A stretch of DNA of 64,000 nt from Micavibrio_A sp964539025. GTDB taxonomy: Bacteria; Pseudomonadota; Alphaproteobacteria; Micavibrionales; Micavibrionaceae. Location of the stretch: positions 186,001-250,000 of the forward strand of contig CAZIFA010000001.1 of the NCBI GenBank assembly GCA_964539025.1. The letters are read 5' to 3'. The position numbers and the translations under genes are program-made. Positions 50,456-58,973 of the stretch are shown piece by piece (the first letter of the stretch is position 1; every line of letters starts with the position of its first letter). The notes beneath the pieces were generated by a model, which searched no databases, was not told where the DNA came from, and was given only the letters and a program-made list of their open reading frames with translations.

Positions 50456-51265
50456 TTACGCGTAAGGCGGTTTGGTTAATCCGGTCGGAGAATTGGTAAA
50501 AATTTCGAATCCGGTTTCGGTGACGGCGAGCGAGTGTTCGAATTGCGCAGACAAGGATCGATCACGCGTTACTGCCGTCCATCCGTCCGATAAAACTTTC
50601 GTCGCATAATGACCCGCGTTGATCATCGGTTCGATGGTGAAGAACATGCCGGGTTCCAGCACGGTGCCTTCGCCGGGGCGTCCGAAATGCACGACGCTTG
50701 GGGCTTCGTGGAAATTGCGGCCGAGGCCGTGGCCGGAAAAATCGCGCACCACGGAAAAACGATTTGCTTCGGCGAGGGATTGAATCGCATGGCCGACATC
50801 GCCGAGCGTTGCGCCGGGTTTTACCGCTTCGATGCCGCGCATCATGCAATCGTACGTAACATCGACCAATTTTTTTGCCTTCACGGAAATCTTGTCGCCG
50901 ACGAAAAACATGCGCGATGTATCGCCGTACCACCCGTCCAGAATGCAGGTGACGTCGATATTCACGATATCGCCGTTGGCGAGTTTTTTGTCTTTGGCGG
51001 GAATGCCGTGGCAGACCACGTGGTTGATCGAGATACAGCAGGATTTGGGATAGCCCTTATAGCCCAGCGTCGCCGGGATAGCGCCGTTCTTGGTCGTGAA
51101 CAATTCGATCATTTTATCAAGATCATCCGTGACCGCGCCCGGCACCACATGTGGGGTAATCATATCCAGCGTGGCGGCGGCCAGAGCGCCGGCACGGCGC
51201 ATCCCCTCGAAATCGGGTTCGGGGTGGAGTTCTATGCCTTCATCGCTGTAAGCTGCTTTGGCCAT
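50456..51265 (-). CDS. map: Methionine aminopeptidase type I
   Basis: 269 residues. Removes the initiator methionine. Metal ligands D104, D115, H179, E212 and E243 are in place, plus the catalytic histidines H86 and H186 (GHGLGRNFHEAP). Full length. Divergent from the CinA-like gene. Confidence 0.97.
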   Translation of the reverse strand: MAKAAYSDEGIELHPEPDFEGMRRAGALAAATLDMITPHVVPGAVTDDLDKMIELFTTKNGAIPATLGYKGYPKSCCISINHVVCHGIPAKDKKLANGDIVNIDVTCILDGWYGDTSRMFFVGDKISVKAKKLVDVTYDCMMRGIEAVKPGATLGDVGHAIQSLAEANRFSVVRDFSGHGLGRNFHEAPSVVHFGRPGEGTVLEPGMFFTIEPMINAGHYATKVLSDGWTAVTRDRSLSAQFEHSLAVTETGFEIFTNSPTGLTKPPYA

Positions 51266-51342
51266 TGTATTTTTAACCTTTTAAACCTTGTAGTGTTATG
51301 GACGATCCCCTATATCCATACAATATAATTCTAAAAGAAGCT

Positions 51343-51348
51343 TATAAT
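51343..51348 (+). promoter_or_regulatory. TATAAT -10 element six bases before a start codon
   Basis: TATAAT followed by AGGGTT and the ATG of the CinA-like gene. The mRNA would begin at the ATG. No convincing -35. A second TATAAT lies at 51324-51329. Confidence 0.4.
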
Positions 51349-51354
51349 AGGGTT

Positions 51355-52149
51355 ATGATCTCTTCCAGCCAAAAAGACACCTATAGCGTCGCGCTTATTA
51401 TCGTGGGCAACGAAATCCTGTCGGGCCGCACGCAGGACGCCAATACCGCGTGGATCGCCGAAAACCTGAACGCCATGGGGATTGTCTTGCATCAGGTGCG
51501 CGTTGTGCCGGATATAGAAGCCGAAATCATCACCGCCGTGCATGAATTGCGGGGCAAGGTGGATTACGTGTTCACGACGGGCGGCATAGGCCCGACCCAT
51601 GACGATATCACCACCGAAAGCATTGCGAAGGCCTTTAACGCGCCGCTGGAACTGCATCCCGAAGCCTATGACATTCTGGTTCGTCATTACGGCGATGAAA
51701 AACTGGTAACCGCGCCGCGCAAGAAAATGGCGATGATTCCAAAGGGGGCCAGCCTGATCAACAACCCCGTTTCCGGCGCGCCGGGGTTTCAGATTGAAAA
51801 CGTGTTCGTGATGGCGGGCGTGCCGCGCATCATGCAGGCGATGTTCGACGATGTGAAAATGCGGCTGTCGCGTGGCAAGCCGATGCTTTCGAATACGATT
51901 GCCTGCTCGCTCGCCGAAAGCACGGTGGCCGAACCGCTCTCGGCGCTGCAGGATAAATATCCGGGCGTGAGTATCGGCAGCTATCCGCATTTTCGCGGCG
52001 GCATTTTGGGCCTGTCTCTGGTGCTTCGTTCGATTGATGATAATACGCTCGATGCCGCAACACGTGAGGTGATTGCGATGATCTCTGGGCTAGGCGGTGA
52101 ACCGAACGCGCTGTCGATACAGTCTTCAGAGAAAATTGTTACGGGGTAA
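51355..52149 (+). CDS. CinA-like molybdopterin-binding (MoCF) domain protein
   Basis: 264 residues from the ATG at 51355. MoaB/MogA-type fold with GNEILSGRTQDANTAWIAENL and TTGGIGPTHDDIT. This corresponds to the N-terminal (pyrophosphatase-type) domain of CinA. The C-terminal nicotinamide-nucleotide amidase domain is absent, as in many Alphaproteobacteria where it is a separate protein. The extension after residue ~170 is partly variable. Confidence 0.88.
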   Translation: MISSSQKDTYSVALIIVGNEILSGRTQDANTAWIAENLNAMGIVLHQVRVVPDIEAEIITAVHELRGKVDYVFTTGGIGPTHDDITTESIAKAFNAPLELHPEAYDILVRHYGDEKLVTAPRKKMAMIPKGASLINNPVSGAPGFQIENVFVMAGVPRIMQAMFDDVKMRLSRGKPMLSNTIACSLAESTVAEPLSALQDKYPGVSIGSYPHFRGGILGLSLVLRSIDDNTLDAATREVIAMISGLGGEPNALSIQSSEKIVTG

Positions 52150-52187
52150 CTGTGGCTGCGCCACGCGAAGCCCATAAGGGCGAAGCG

Positions 52188-52275
52188 TGGTGCGGGTAGC
52201 CGGAATCGAACCGGCACGGGATTGCTCCCTCAGGATTTTAAGTCCTGTGCGTCTACCAGTTCCGCCATACCCGCG
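52188..52275 (-). tRNA. tRNA-Leu (anticodon TAA), CCA encoded
   Basis: Acceptor stem GCGGGTA/TACCCGC, anticodon loop CTTAAAA within the stem AGGA/TCCT, long class II variable arm (GAGGGAGCAATCCCGT), T-loop TTCGATT. The discriminator base A is followed by genome-encoded CCA. A hairpin (CCACGCGAAGCCC...GGGCGAAGCGTGG) directly abuts and overlaps the CCA, possibly the terminator or processing signal. Confidence 0.97.
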
Positions 52276-52354
52276 AACCAGCCGCCCGAGATAACCATAT
52301 CAAATCCTTCAAGACAAGTTGCTCCTGAGGCATATCTGCCCTAAATATCTGTAT

Positions 52355-54205
52355 ATGAGTGTAAATTCCCTCGATCGCGGGGCGGAGCTTATCCGCAACT
52401 ACGCCAAAACCCTCCCGGAAAAACCCGGGGTCTACCGCATGCTGAACGAAAAGGGCGATGTCCTTTACGTGGGGAAGGCGCGCGCGCTCAAAAAACGTGT
52501 CGTGACCTATAGCCATGTCATGAAGCTGCCCAACCGTTTGAAACGCATGGTGGCCGAAACCGTGTCGATGGAATTCATCACGACGAATTCGGAAGTCGAA
52601 GCTCTGTTGCTTGAATCCAACATGATCAAGAAGCTTCGCCCGCCGTTCAATATCCTGCTCAAGGACGATAAGAGTTTTCCTTATATCCTGTTCACGTCCG
52701 ATCATCCGTTCCCGCAGGTGCAAAAGCACCGCGGCGCGCGGAGCGGGAAGGGGGAGTATTTCGGACCCTTCGCAAGCGTTGGTGCGGTTAATCATACGAT
52801 CGATATGCTCCAGCGGATTTTCAAGCTGCGCAATTGTTCGGATTCGTACTTTGCCGCGAGAAAACGCCCCTGTCTGCAATACCACATCAAGCGCTGTACC
52901 GCCCCATGCGTGGGAAAAATCAGTGAAGAGGATTATCAGAAGAACGCGGAGCAGGCGCGGTTGTTCTTAACGGGCGATTCCCGTGCGATTCAAAAGGAAT
53001 TTCAGGAAATGATGGAGGCTGCGTCCGATGACATGGATTTCGAACTTGCCGCCGAATACCGCGACCGTATCCGCGCGTTGGCCGCTGTGCAAAGCCATCA
53101 GGATATCAATGTCGAAGGCATGCGCGATGCCGATGTCATTGCCTATTACCAGCGCGAGGGGAAAACCTGTATTCAGGTGTTTTTCTTTCGCGGCGGTCAA
53201 AACTTCGGCAATCGCGCCTACTTTCCCAAGCATGACAAGGACGACATACCCGAAGATATTCTGTCCGATTTCATGGCGCAGTTTTATGATGGAAAGCCTG
53301 TGCCGCCGGAAATTATGGTGAGTTGCCCTCCATCGGAACTCGATCTACTGCAAGAAGCATTTTCCCAAAAGGAAAATCGCAAGATCAGTATTTCAACGCC
53401 CGTACGCGGACAACGCAAACGCCTGATCGATTTTGTAGAAAAGAACGCGAAAGAGGCGCTGGAGCGTCACCTCCTCGAACGCAAGGGTGAGAACGAATTG
53501 CTCGAAGGCGTGGCGAAATTGTTCGGCATGGAATCCACGCCCGAACGGATAGAAATCTACGATAACTCTCACATCTCCGGCACCAACATGGTTGGTGGGA
53601 TGGTGGTTGCGGGCATGGAAGGTTTCAGGAAAGCCGCGTACCGTAAATTCAATATCCGCATCGCCGAGAAAGCCGATGATTATGGCATGATGCGTGAGGT
53701 GATGACGCGGCGTTTTGGCCGTGCGCTCAAAGAAGAGGTTGATAAGGAATCCGATGAATGGCCGGATTTATTGCTGATCGATGGCGGGCTTGGGCAATTC
53801 AACGCGGTGAAAGAGGTCCTGACCGAAATGGGTGTGTGGGACGATCTGATGGTCGTTTCCATCGCCAAGGGGCCGGACCGGAACGCGGGGCGGGAACAGT
53901 TCTTTATGGATGGGCGCGATCCGTTCCAACTGCCCGTCAACGACGCCGTCCTGCATTATTTACAAAGATTAAGGGATGAGGCGCATAGATTTGCCATCGG
54001 CGCGCATCGTAAACGCCGGAGCATGGATATTACCAAGAACCCGCTGGATGAAATCGCCGGGATCGGCGCAGCCCGTAAAAAAGCACTGCTCCACCATTTC
54101 GGCTCAGCCAAGGCGATCAAATCCGCCGGGGTGGAAGATCTTTTGAAGGTGGAAGGGATCAGCCGCGCGCAGGCGGAGAAAATCTTCGCGTTTTTCAACG
54201 AGTGA
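52355..54205 (+). CDS. uvrC: Excinuclease ABC subunit C
   Basis: 616 residues. Makes both incisions in nucleotide excision repair. GIY-YIG domain (GVY 25-27, YVG 39-41), UVR domain (DDMDFELAAEYRDRIRAL), endonuclease V-like domain (IYDNSHISGTNMVGGMVV) and a C-terminal helix-hairpin-helix pair (LDEIAGIGAARKKALLHHFG, VEGISRAQAEKIF). The ATG follows a TAAATA element by about 7 bases and lacks a ribosome-binding site. A diverged copy of its last codons lies after the next gene. Confidence 0.97.
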   Translation: MSVNSLDRGAELIRNYAKTLPEKPGVYRMLNEKGDVLYVGKARALKKRVVTYSHVMKLPNRLKRMVAETVSMEFITTNSEVEALLLESNMIKKLRPPFNILLKDDKSFPYILFTSDHPFPQVQKHRGARSGKGEYFGPFASVGAVNHTIDMLQRIFKLRNCSDSYFAARKRPCLQYHIKRCTAPCVGKISEEDYQKNAEQARLFLTGDSRAIQKEFQEMMEAASDDMDFELAAEYRDRIRALAAVQSHQDINVEGMRDADVIAYYQREGKTCIQVFFFRGGQNFGNRAYFPKHDKDDIPEDILSDFMAQFYDGKPVPPEIMVSCPPSELDLLQEAFSQKENRKISISTPVRGQRKRLIDFVEKNAKEALERHLLERKGENELLEGVAKLFGMESTPERIEIYDNSHISGTNMVGGMVVAGMEGFRKAAYRKFNIRIAEKADDYGMMREVMTRRFGRALKEEVDKESDEWPDLLLIDGGLGQFNAVKEVLTEMGVWDDLMVVSIAKGPDRNAGREQFFMDGRDPFQLPVNDAVLHYLQRLRDEAHRFAIGAHRKRRSMDITKNPLDEIAGIGAARKKALLHHFGSAKAIKSAGVEDLLKVEGISRAQAEKIFAFFNE

Positions 54206-54255
54206 CCCGTAAAATTATTGACATAATTCACAATGCTTTGTAGAGCTAGAACATA

Positions 54256-54732
54256 ATGTTTGAGCCATTAGAAACTCATCGAATGATTTTGCGCGGATAT
54301 CGTGAAAGCGATATTCCGCAAATGGCTGCCCGACTGCAAGATCTTCATCATTTCCACATGACAGAAGCGTTCGCTTTGGAGCAGGTCCATAAAGATTTTG
54401 CTGGCGGTAGTTCAGGGCGTATGGCGATAGGACTTTTTAAACGTAAAGATAACGCAACTTTGATCGGTGAAGTGCAGGCATCCAGAGTAGGCGCTGATAC
54501 GTGGTCCTTGAATTACCATACGCGCAGCGCTTTTGCGGGTCAGGGGTATATGCGTGAAGGGCTTGAAGCCCTTTTTCCATTGTTTCGCGATACGCTTAAA
54601 GCTCAATTCTTAAGAGCGAGCGTAAGCGATGACACTGAGGCCAAAGAGGCTTCTATTCGCCTCTTGGAAAACACGGGCTTCGTGCGTGGTGAGTATCGGC
54701 GCGGTTCCACGATTTTTTGCAAAACCCTTTGA
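54256..54732 (+). CDS. GNAT acetyltransferase (RimJ/RimL type)
   Basis: 158 residues. MFEPLETHRMILRGYRESDI is the usual start of the Acetyltransf_3 group, and the acetyl-CoA-binding segment (YHTRSAFAGQGYMREGLEAL) and ASIRLLENTGFVR helix are present. Substrate unknown. A TTGACA at 54218 is its only promoter signal. It lies exactly between the uvrC stop and a remnant of a uvrC 3' end, so it looks inserted. Confidence 0.88.
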   Translation: MFEPLETHRMILRGYRESDIPQMAARLQDLHHFHMTEAFALEQVHKDFAGGSSGRMAIGLFKRKDNATLIGEVQASRVGADTWSLNYHTRSAFAGQGYMREGLEALFPLFRDTLKAQFLRASVSDDTEAKEASIRLLENTGFVRGEYRRGSTIFCKTL

Positions 54733-54762
54733 TAAAATCTTCGCCTTTTTCAATGAATAACC
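54731..54762 (+). pseudogene. Remnant of a uvrC 3' end
   Basis: GATAAAATCTTCGCC, then TTTTTCAATGAATAACC, reads D-KIFAFFNE-stop. Native uvrC at 54176-54207 reads E-KIFAFFNE-stop. 27 of 32 bases match. Three differences are synonymous, one changes E to D, one swaps TGA for TAA. It overlaps the GNAT stop codon. The rest of the 300-base stretch to the bactofilin has no gene. Confidence 0.85.
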
Positions 54763-54847
54763 AAGCGGCGCTTATCTAAAATCAAAGCGCTAAAATTCGG
54801 CGTGCATCGGGTTCAATATCTTCAATCCGGGATGCACTTATTCACAT

Positions 54848-54875
54848 TTGCATATGGGGTAATATTCTATATAGA
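54848..54875 (+). promoter_or_regulatory. Candidate bactofilin promoter
   Basis: TTGCAT at 54848-54853, 16-base spacer, TATAGA at 54870-54875. It leaves a ~155-base leader before the bactofilin ATG in which I see no other gene. Confidence 0.4.
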
Positions 54876-55036
54876 TCAATGCATTAACAAATTTCTGTTA
54901 GTAAGTCGTTTAGCGGGTTGTGCGGTCAAAACCCGCATGTTAGCGTCACCTTATCAATCATTGTTGAAGGCTTGGGGGACACGCTGCACCGGCGGGTTCG
55001 GCCTGATGGTTGGAATTATTACGGAGCAAGAGAAGC

Positions 55037-55906
55037 ATGTTTCACAGAACGAATAACGGACCCGATCTTCCAAAAAACCCAGCTGAAGAAGCCCAAGAAC
55101 CTCAAGAACAGGCCTCTTTCCAGTATCAGGCAAAGGTGATCGAACAATCGGCCGTTGAGCGTTATGCCAGAAACGAAGCGGTACAGGCAGCCGTTAAAGC
55201 CCCCCCTGCAAACCAAAGCCAGCCATTGACCGAGAACCAGTTTTATGTTTATGAATCGACTTTCTACCAAGAAGAAAAGGACACTCAAATGACCCCCGCT
55301 GACCAAGACAACAAATCCGAGTCCAAGGAACAGGGCTCTGCACCTTCCCGTATAGACATTCCCGGCGGCGTCTTTTCCCGTCCGGGCCAGCCGCCTATAG
55401 CAGGCCGCGTACCAGGCGCATATCCGGGCGCATACCCCGGCGCAGCCGCGTTCGGCCAAGGCCCTGCCTCTGCTAACGACCCTGCTTCGGGCCGCAAACT
55501 CTACATCGGCCAAGGCATAACGCTTTCGGGCGAAATCGAATCTTGCGATCACCTCGTGGTTGAAGGCACGGTTGAAGCAGCCCTCAAAGGCGCTTCGGTT
55601 CTCGAAATCGCAGAAGCCGGTGCTTACTTCGGCACGGTTGATATTGATGAAGCAACGATCGCTGGCCGCTTTGAAGGTGACTTGACGGTTCGCGGACGCC
55701 TGACGGTGAAAGCTTCCGGTTCGATCACGGGATCTATCACCTACAAAGAACTCGCAATCGAAGCTGGTTCGAACATCGATGGTAAACTCTCGCCGCTGGA
55801 TGCGAAATCTGCTGGCGGTCGTAAATCGGAATCCAAAACCACCCGCAAGTCGAATGACTACGGCGCCGAACTTCCGTTCGAAGGCAAAGCCGTCGCTGCC
55901 GAGTAA
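55037..55906 (+). CDS. Bactofilin
   Basis: 289 residues. The C-terminal bactofilin domain (about 150-265) is a beta-helix with short repeats (LYIGQGITLSGEIESCDHLVVEGTVEAAL, GTVDIDEATIAGRFEGDL). Bactofilins polymerise without nucleotide and scaffold cell-wall machinery. The first 150 residues are Pro/Gln/Ala-rich, unusually long and contain GAYPGAYPGA. GGAGCAAGAGAAG lies before the ATG. A terminator follows. Confidence 0.93.
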   Translation: MFHRTNNGPDLPKNPAEEAQEPQEQASFQYQAKVIEQSAVERYARNEAVQAAVKAPPANQSQPLTENQFYVYESTFYQEEKDTQMTPADQDNKSESKEQGSAPSRIDIPGGVFSRPGQPPIAGRVPGAYPGAYPGAAAFGQGPASANDPASGRKLYIGQGITLSGEIESCDHLVVEGTVEAALKGASVLEIAEAGAYFGTVDIDEATIAGRFEGDLTVRGRLTVKASGSITGSITYKELAIEAGSNIDGKLSPLDAKSAGGRKSESKTTRKSNDYGAELPFEGKAVAAE

Positions 55907-55931
55907 TCGGATATAGATTTTCCTAGGGATT

Positions 55932-55957
55932 AACCGGGCGAAAGCCCGGTTTTTTCA
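55932..55957 (+). terminator. Rho-independent terminator of the bactofilin gene
   Basis: AACCGGGCGAAAGCCCGGTT followed by TTTT. GAAA tetraloop. Confidence 0.9.
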
Positions 55958-55988
55958 TGCTCCATTGTCATTGCAGTAAATAATAACT

Positions 55989-56066
55989 GTCATCCTCCGG
56001 CTCGACCGGAGGATCCAGAGCCATATGCGCCATTGTATGGATCCCCCGATCAAGTCGGGGGATGAC
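55989..56066. repeat. GTCATCC composite repeat, 78 bp (copy A)
   Basis: GTCATCCTCCGGCTCGACCG GAGGATCC on the left, a variable centre, and GGATCCCCCGATCAAGTCGG GGGATGAC on the right. The element at 58888-58965 is the same composite in the opposite orientation. Confidence 0.85.
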
Positions 56067-56079
56067 ATTGTGAGAAATA

Positions 56080-56715
56080 TTACGCTTTGGTCTTATCCTT
56101 GAACGCGCATAAATCCCGCACGATACATTCGGGGCAACCGGGTTTGCGGGCAAGGCAAGTGTAACGCCCATGCAGGATCAACCAATGATGCGCATGCATC
56201 TTGAATTCGTTCGGCACAACGCGTTCTAACTTCGCTTCGACTTCATCGGGATTTTTTCCGGGCGCTAGCCCTGTGCGGTTGCTCACGCGAAAAATATGCG
56301 TATCCACCGCCATCGTCGGTTGACCGAACGCCATGTTCAAAATCACGTTCGCAGTTTTTCGCCCGACGCCGGGAAGTTTCACCAACGCATCACGATCGGC
56401 GGGAACTTCACCGCCATATTGTTCGATCAGGATTTTCGAAAGCGCGAGGACATTCTTTGCTTTCGTGTTGAACAGCCCGATTGTTTTTATATGTTCGCGG
56501 ATTTTATCTTCGCCGAGTTTAACCATCTTCTCCGGCGTGTCTGCTTTGGCGAAGAGGGTGGGCGTTGCTTTATTGACGCTCTTGTCCGTCGCCTGCGCGG
56601 ACAATGCGACGGCGACGAGCAGCGTGAATGGATTGGTCCATTCCAATTCGCCCTTCGGATGCGGATTGGCGGCGCGCATCCGCGTAAAAAACTCGACGAT
56701 CTTGTCTTTGGTCAT
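56080..56715 (-). CDS. nth: Endonuclease III
   Basis: 211 residues. Base-excision repair glycosylase/AP lyase for oxidised pyrimidines. HhH motif LPGVGRKTANV with catalytic K120, and D138 (VDTHIFRVSNR). The [4Fe-4S] ligands C187, C194, C197 and C203 are all present with canonical spacing. Full length. Confidence 0.97.
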   Translation of the reverse strand: MTKDKIVEFFTRMRAANPHPKGELEWTNPFTLLVAVALSAQATDKSVNKATPTLFAKADTPEKMVKLGEDKIREHIKTIGLFNTKAKNVLALSKILIEQYGGEVPADRDALVKLPGVGRKTANVILNMAFGQPTMAVDTHIFRVSNRTGLAPGKNPDEVEAKLERVVPNEFKMHAHHWLILHGRYTCLARKPGCPECIVRDLCAFKDKTKA

Positions 56716-56842
56716 GGTTTGTTGTACCCCGCTAAGTCTTTGGAATAAAGCGTAAATCCCACGCTTTTTGGAAATTACCTTGCCATAAATGAAGGCCCGT
56801 GCCAGATTTCACCCATAAAAAGACGCGTAATCAGAGGGATTT

Positions 56843-57475
56843 ATGAGAGTTAAAAAGGCGGCCGCGACAGCGGGCTTACTAGCGGTCAGTGTAGTATCAT
56901 CATCAGCGTACGCCCAGCAACGTGGCGTTGAAACCTATAATCCGCACGATCTTTTTAGTGAAAAGCCGATCCATGGTATCTGCAGTTACGAATTACAGAC
57001 ATGCTTTTATGAATTCGCGCGAGGCAAAGGCGTTGACGGAGACATAGTAAAAAAAGGTGCTTATGATTATCGCCTCGGCTACGCTTGTTACGGGGTAGCG
57101 GAAAGCAAAGGCTTTCAAGGAAAAGAATTTGAGAAAATGGAACGGCTCAACGAAGGTTGCTGGCCAATGGGGAATCCGTGGAAGGGAACGCCCGTCATCA
57201 GTTTTTCCAAGGCGTTTGATGAAGTAGCACATAATATTGAAGAAGATGCCGAAAACGGTGTAGCTGCTGAAGTGGTTTGGGGCAGAACCGATGACCGTTA
57301 TTTCGCGCATTCGCGCATTTGGAATGCAAATACAAATACAGTTACATTGGAAATGGAAATCGGACGGCATGCCGGCAATGACAGACCCAATGTTGAGGCT
57401 GTGTTTGGTTACGATATCGAATATTCAAAATCTGACTTCAGTGCCATTGCCATGCGCAATATAGATTTGAAATAA
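56843..57475 (+). CDS. Secreted unknown protein
   Basis: 210 residues. Signal peptide (GLLAVSVVSSSAYA, cut before QQ) and a mature domain with four cysteines that could form two disulfides (ICSYELQTC, YACYG, GCWPMG). Mixed alpha/beta. No recognised motif. AGAGG lies before the ATG. Probably periplasmic. Confidence 0.75.
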   Translation: MRVKKAAATAGLLAVSVVSSSAYAQQRGVETYNPHDLFSEKPIHGICSYELQTCFYEFARGKGVDGDIVKKGAYDYRLGYACYGVAESKGFQGKEFEKMERLNEGCWPMGNPWKGTPVISFSKAFDEVAHNIEEDAENGVAAEVVWGRTDDRYFAHSRIWNANTNTVTLEMEIGRHAGNDRPNVEAVFGYDIEYSKSDFSAIAMRNIDLK

Positions 57476-57477
57476 GA

Positions 57478-58224
57478 TTAAACCCCCAAAACATCCCGCA
57501 TGGTGTAAAGCCCAGCGGGTTTTTTATTGAGCCATTGCGCGGCTTGCAGCGCGCCGCGTGCGAACAGCGCACGGTCGGTGGCTTTGTGGCCGATCTCAAC
57601 ACGTTCGCCCATGCCAAAGAACGTGACCATGTGTTCGCCCACGACATCGCCGCCGCGATTGACGCCAAAGCCTATATCGCCTTCTTTGCGTTTGCCGCCC
57701 CGGTCAGTTACGAAGGCACCCGCGCCGCGGCCTTTTTGCGCGGCTTTGCCAAGCGCAAGCGCAGTGCCGGAGGGGGAATCGATCTTGTTCTTGTGATGCG
57801 ATTCAAATATCTCGATATCCCACATAGGGCCGAGTTTCGCCGCCGCCTGTTCAACGAGCGCCAGCAGCATATTCACGCCGACGCTCATATTCGCGGCGTA
57901 GACGATTGCGCATTTCTGCGCCGCTTCGCGTAATTCTTCTTCTTGCGATGCGTTGAGGCCCGTTGTGCCGATCACCAGCGCTTTGCCCGATTGCTTTGCG
58001 GCTGCGATAGCAGCCATGGTTCCTTGCGGTACGGTGAAATCGATCACGCAATCGGAATAGCTGAACAAGTCGGCGAGATCGAAATACACGGGAAAGTCAC
58101 CCGTGGTTTTGATATCGCGGCTGCTCCCGCCAGCCAGTTCAAGGCCCTTCCACGCGCCGGATTGCAATTCCTTCACCAGCAATTGCCCGACGCGTCCGCT
58201 ATATCCCGCTATACCTATTTTCAT
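57478..58224 (-). CDS. dapB: 4-Hydroxy-tetrahydrodipicolinate reductase
   Basis: 248 residues. Lysine/diaminopimelate pathway. N-terminal NAD(P)-binding start (MKIGIAGYSGRVGQLL), VIDFTVPQG and the family signature ESHHKNKIDSPSGTA with the catalytic HH and K. Full length. Convergent with the secreted protein gene, 2 bases apart. Confidence 0.96.
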   Translation of the reverse strand: MKIGIAGYSGRVGQLLVKELQSGAWKGLELAGGSSRDIKTTGDFPVYFDLADLFSYSDCVIDFTVPQGTMAAIAAAKQSGKALVIGTTGLNASQEEELREAAQKCAIVYAANMSVGVNMLLALVEQAAAKLGPMWDIEIFESHHKNKIDSPSGTALALGKAAQKGRGAGAFVTDRGGKRKEGDIGFGVNRGGDVVGEHMVTFFGMGERVEIGHKATDRALFARGALQAAQWLNKKPAGLYTMRDVLGV

Positions 58225-58429
58225 GTCTCTTTCCTGACCAACATTAACTTTTGTCTAGTTCGTTCCGCGTCTTTTGAAGCGCGGCGCGGCAATCCATTAG
58301 TTCGTTTGCCGGATTTTGGTAGTCTAGCGCAGGATTCCCCCGCCAAAAAGGCATGATTAGGCGTTGCGCGTTTTGCGGGTGAAGAGTGATCATTCCGTAT
58401 TATATGAATTAATTCCTAATATGTCAAGA

Positions 58430-58858
58430 CTATTTATCGCGGATCGCGACCGAGAGGCGGATGGTGCAGTTCATCTTGCCTTCGTCATTATAAGTGTCGA
58501 TTTGCCAAAGATGCATGGTGCGGCCGCGATGTAATGATTTGCAGATGCCGGTGACTTTGCCGGATGTAACAGGGCGCAGATGGTGCGCGTGAATTTCGAT
58601 GCCCACGGCCATTTGTTTGTCCGTATCGATGCACATCCATGCGGCGACGGAGCCAAGCGTTTCGGCCAGAACGCAGGAGGCGCCGCCGTGCAGAATGCCG
58701 AACGGCTGTATCGTGCGGTGATCGACGGGCATGGTTGCAGTCAGTGTATCTTCGCCGATTTCGGTGAATTTTATATCGAGGACCTTGTTCACGTTGTCCT
58801 TATGGATTCCGCGATAATTATTCAGGTCGTCGAGTGTGTAGGGTTTTGTCCAGATCAT
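58430..58858 (-). CDS. Hotdog-fold thioesterase
   Basis: 142 residues from the ATG at 58858, a GTG seven codons upstream being possible. HGGASCVLAETLGSVAAW is the PaaI/MenI-type active site with the catalytic glutamate. Likely hydrolyses an acyl- or aroyl-CoA. The specific substrate (for example DHNA-CoA) cannot be fixed. Directly upstream lies a composite repeat. Confidence 0.9.
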   Translation of the reverse strand: MIWTKPYTLDDLNNYRGIHKDNVNKVLDIKFTEIGEDTLTATMPVDHRTIQPFGILHGGASCVLAETLGSVAAWMCIDTDKQMAVGIEIHAHHLRPVTSGKVTGICKSLHRGRTMHLWQIDTYNDEGKMNCTIRLSVAIRDK

Positions 58859-58887
58859 GGTGAAGTTTAGAACATACACACCTTAAT

Positions 58888-58965
58888 GTCATCCCCCGAC
58901 TTGATCGGGGGATCCATACCATGGTGCTTACTATACTGGATCCTCCGGTCAAGCCGGAGGATGAC
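58888..58965. repeat. GTCATCC composite repeat, 78 bp (copy B, inverted)
   Basis: GTCATCCCCCGACTTGATCG GGGGATCC and GGATCCTCCGGTCAAGCCGG AGGATGAC at the two ends. Reverse-complemented it matches copy A at 55989 in both arms, with a diverged centre. Confidence 0.85.
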
Positions 58966-58973
58966 ATTGGAAG

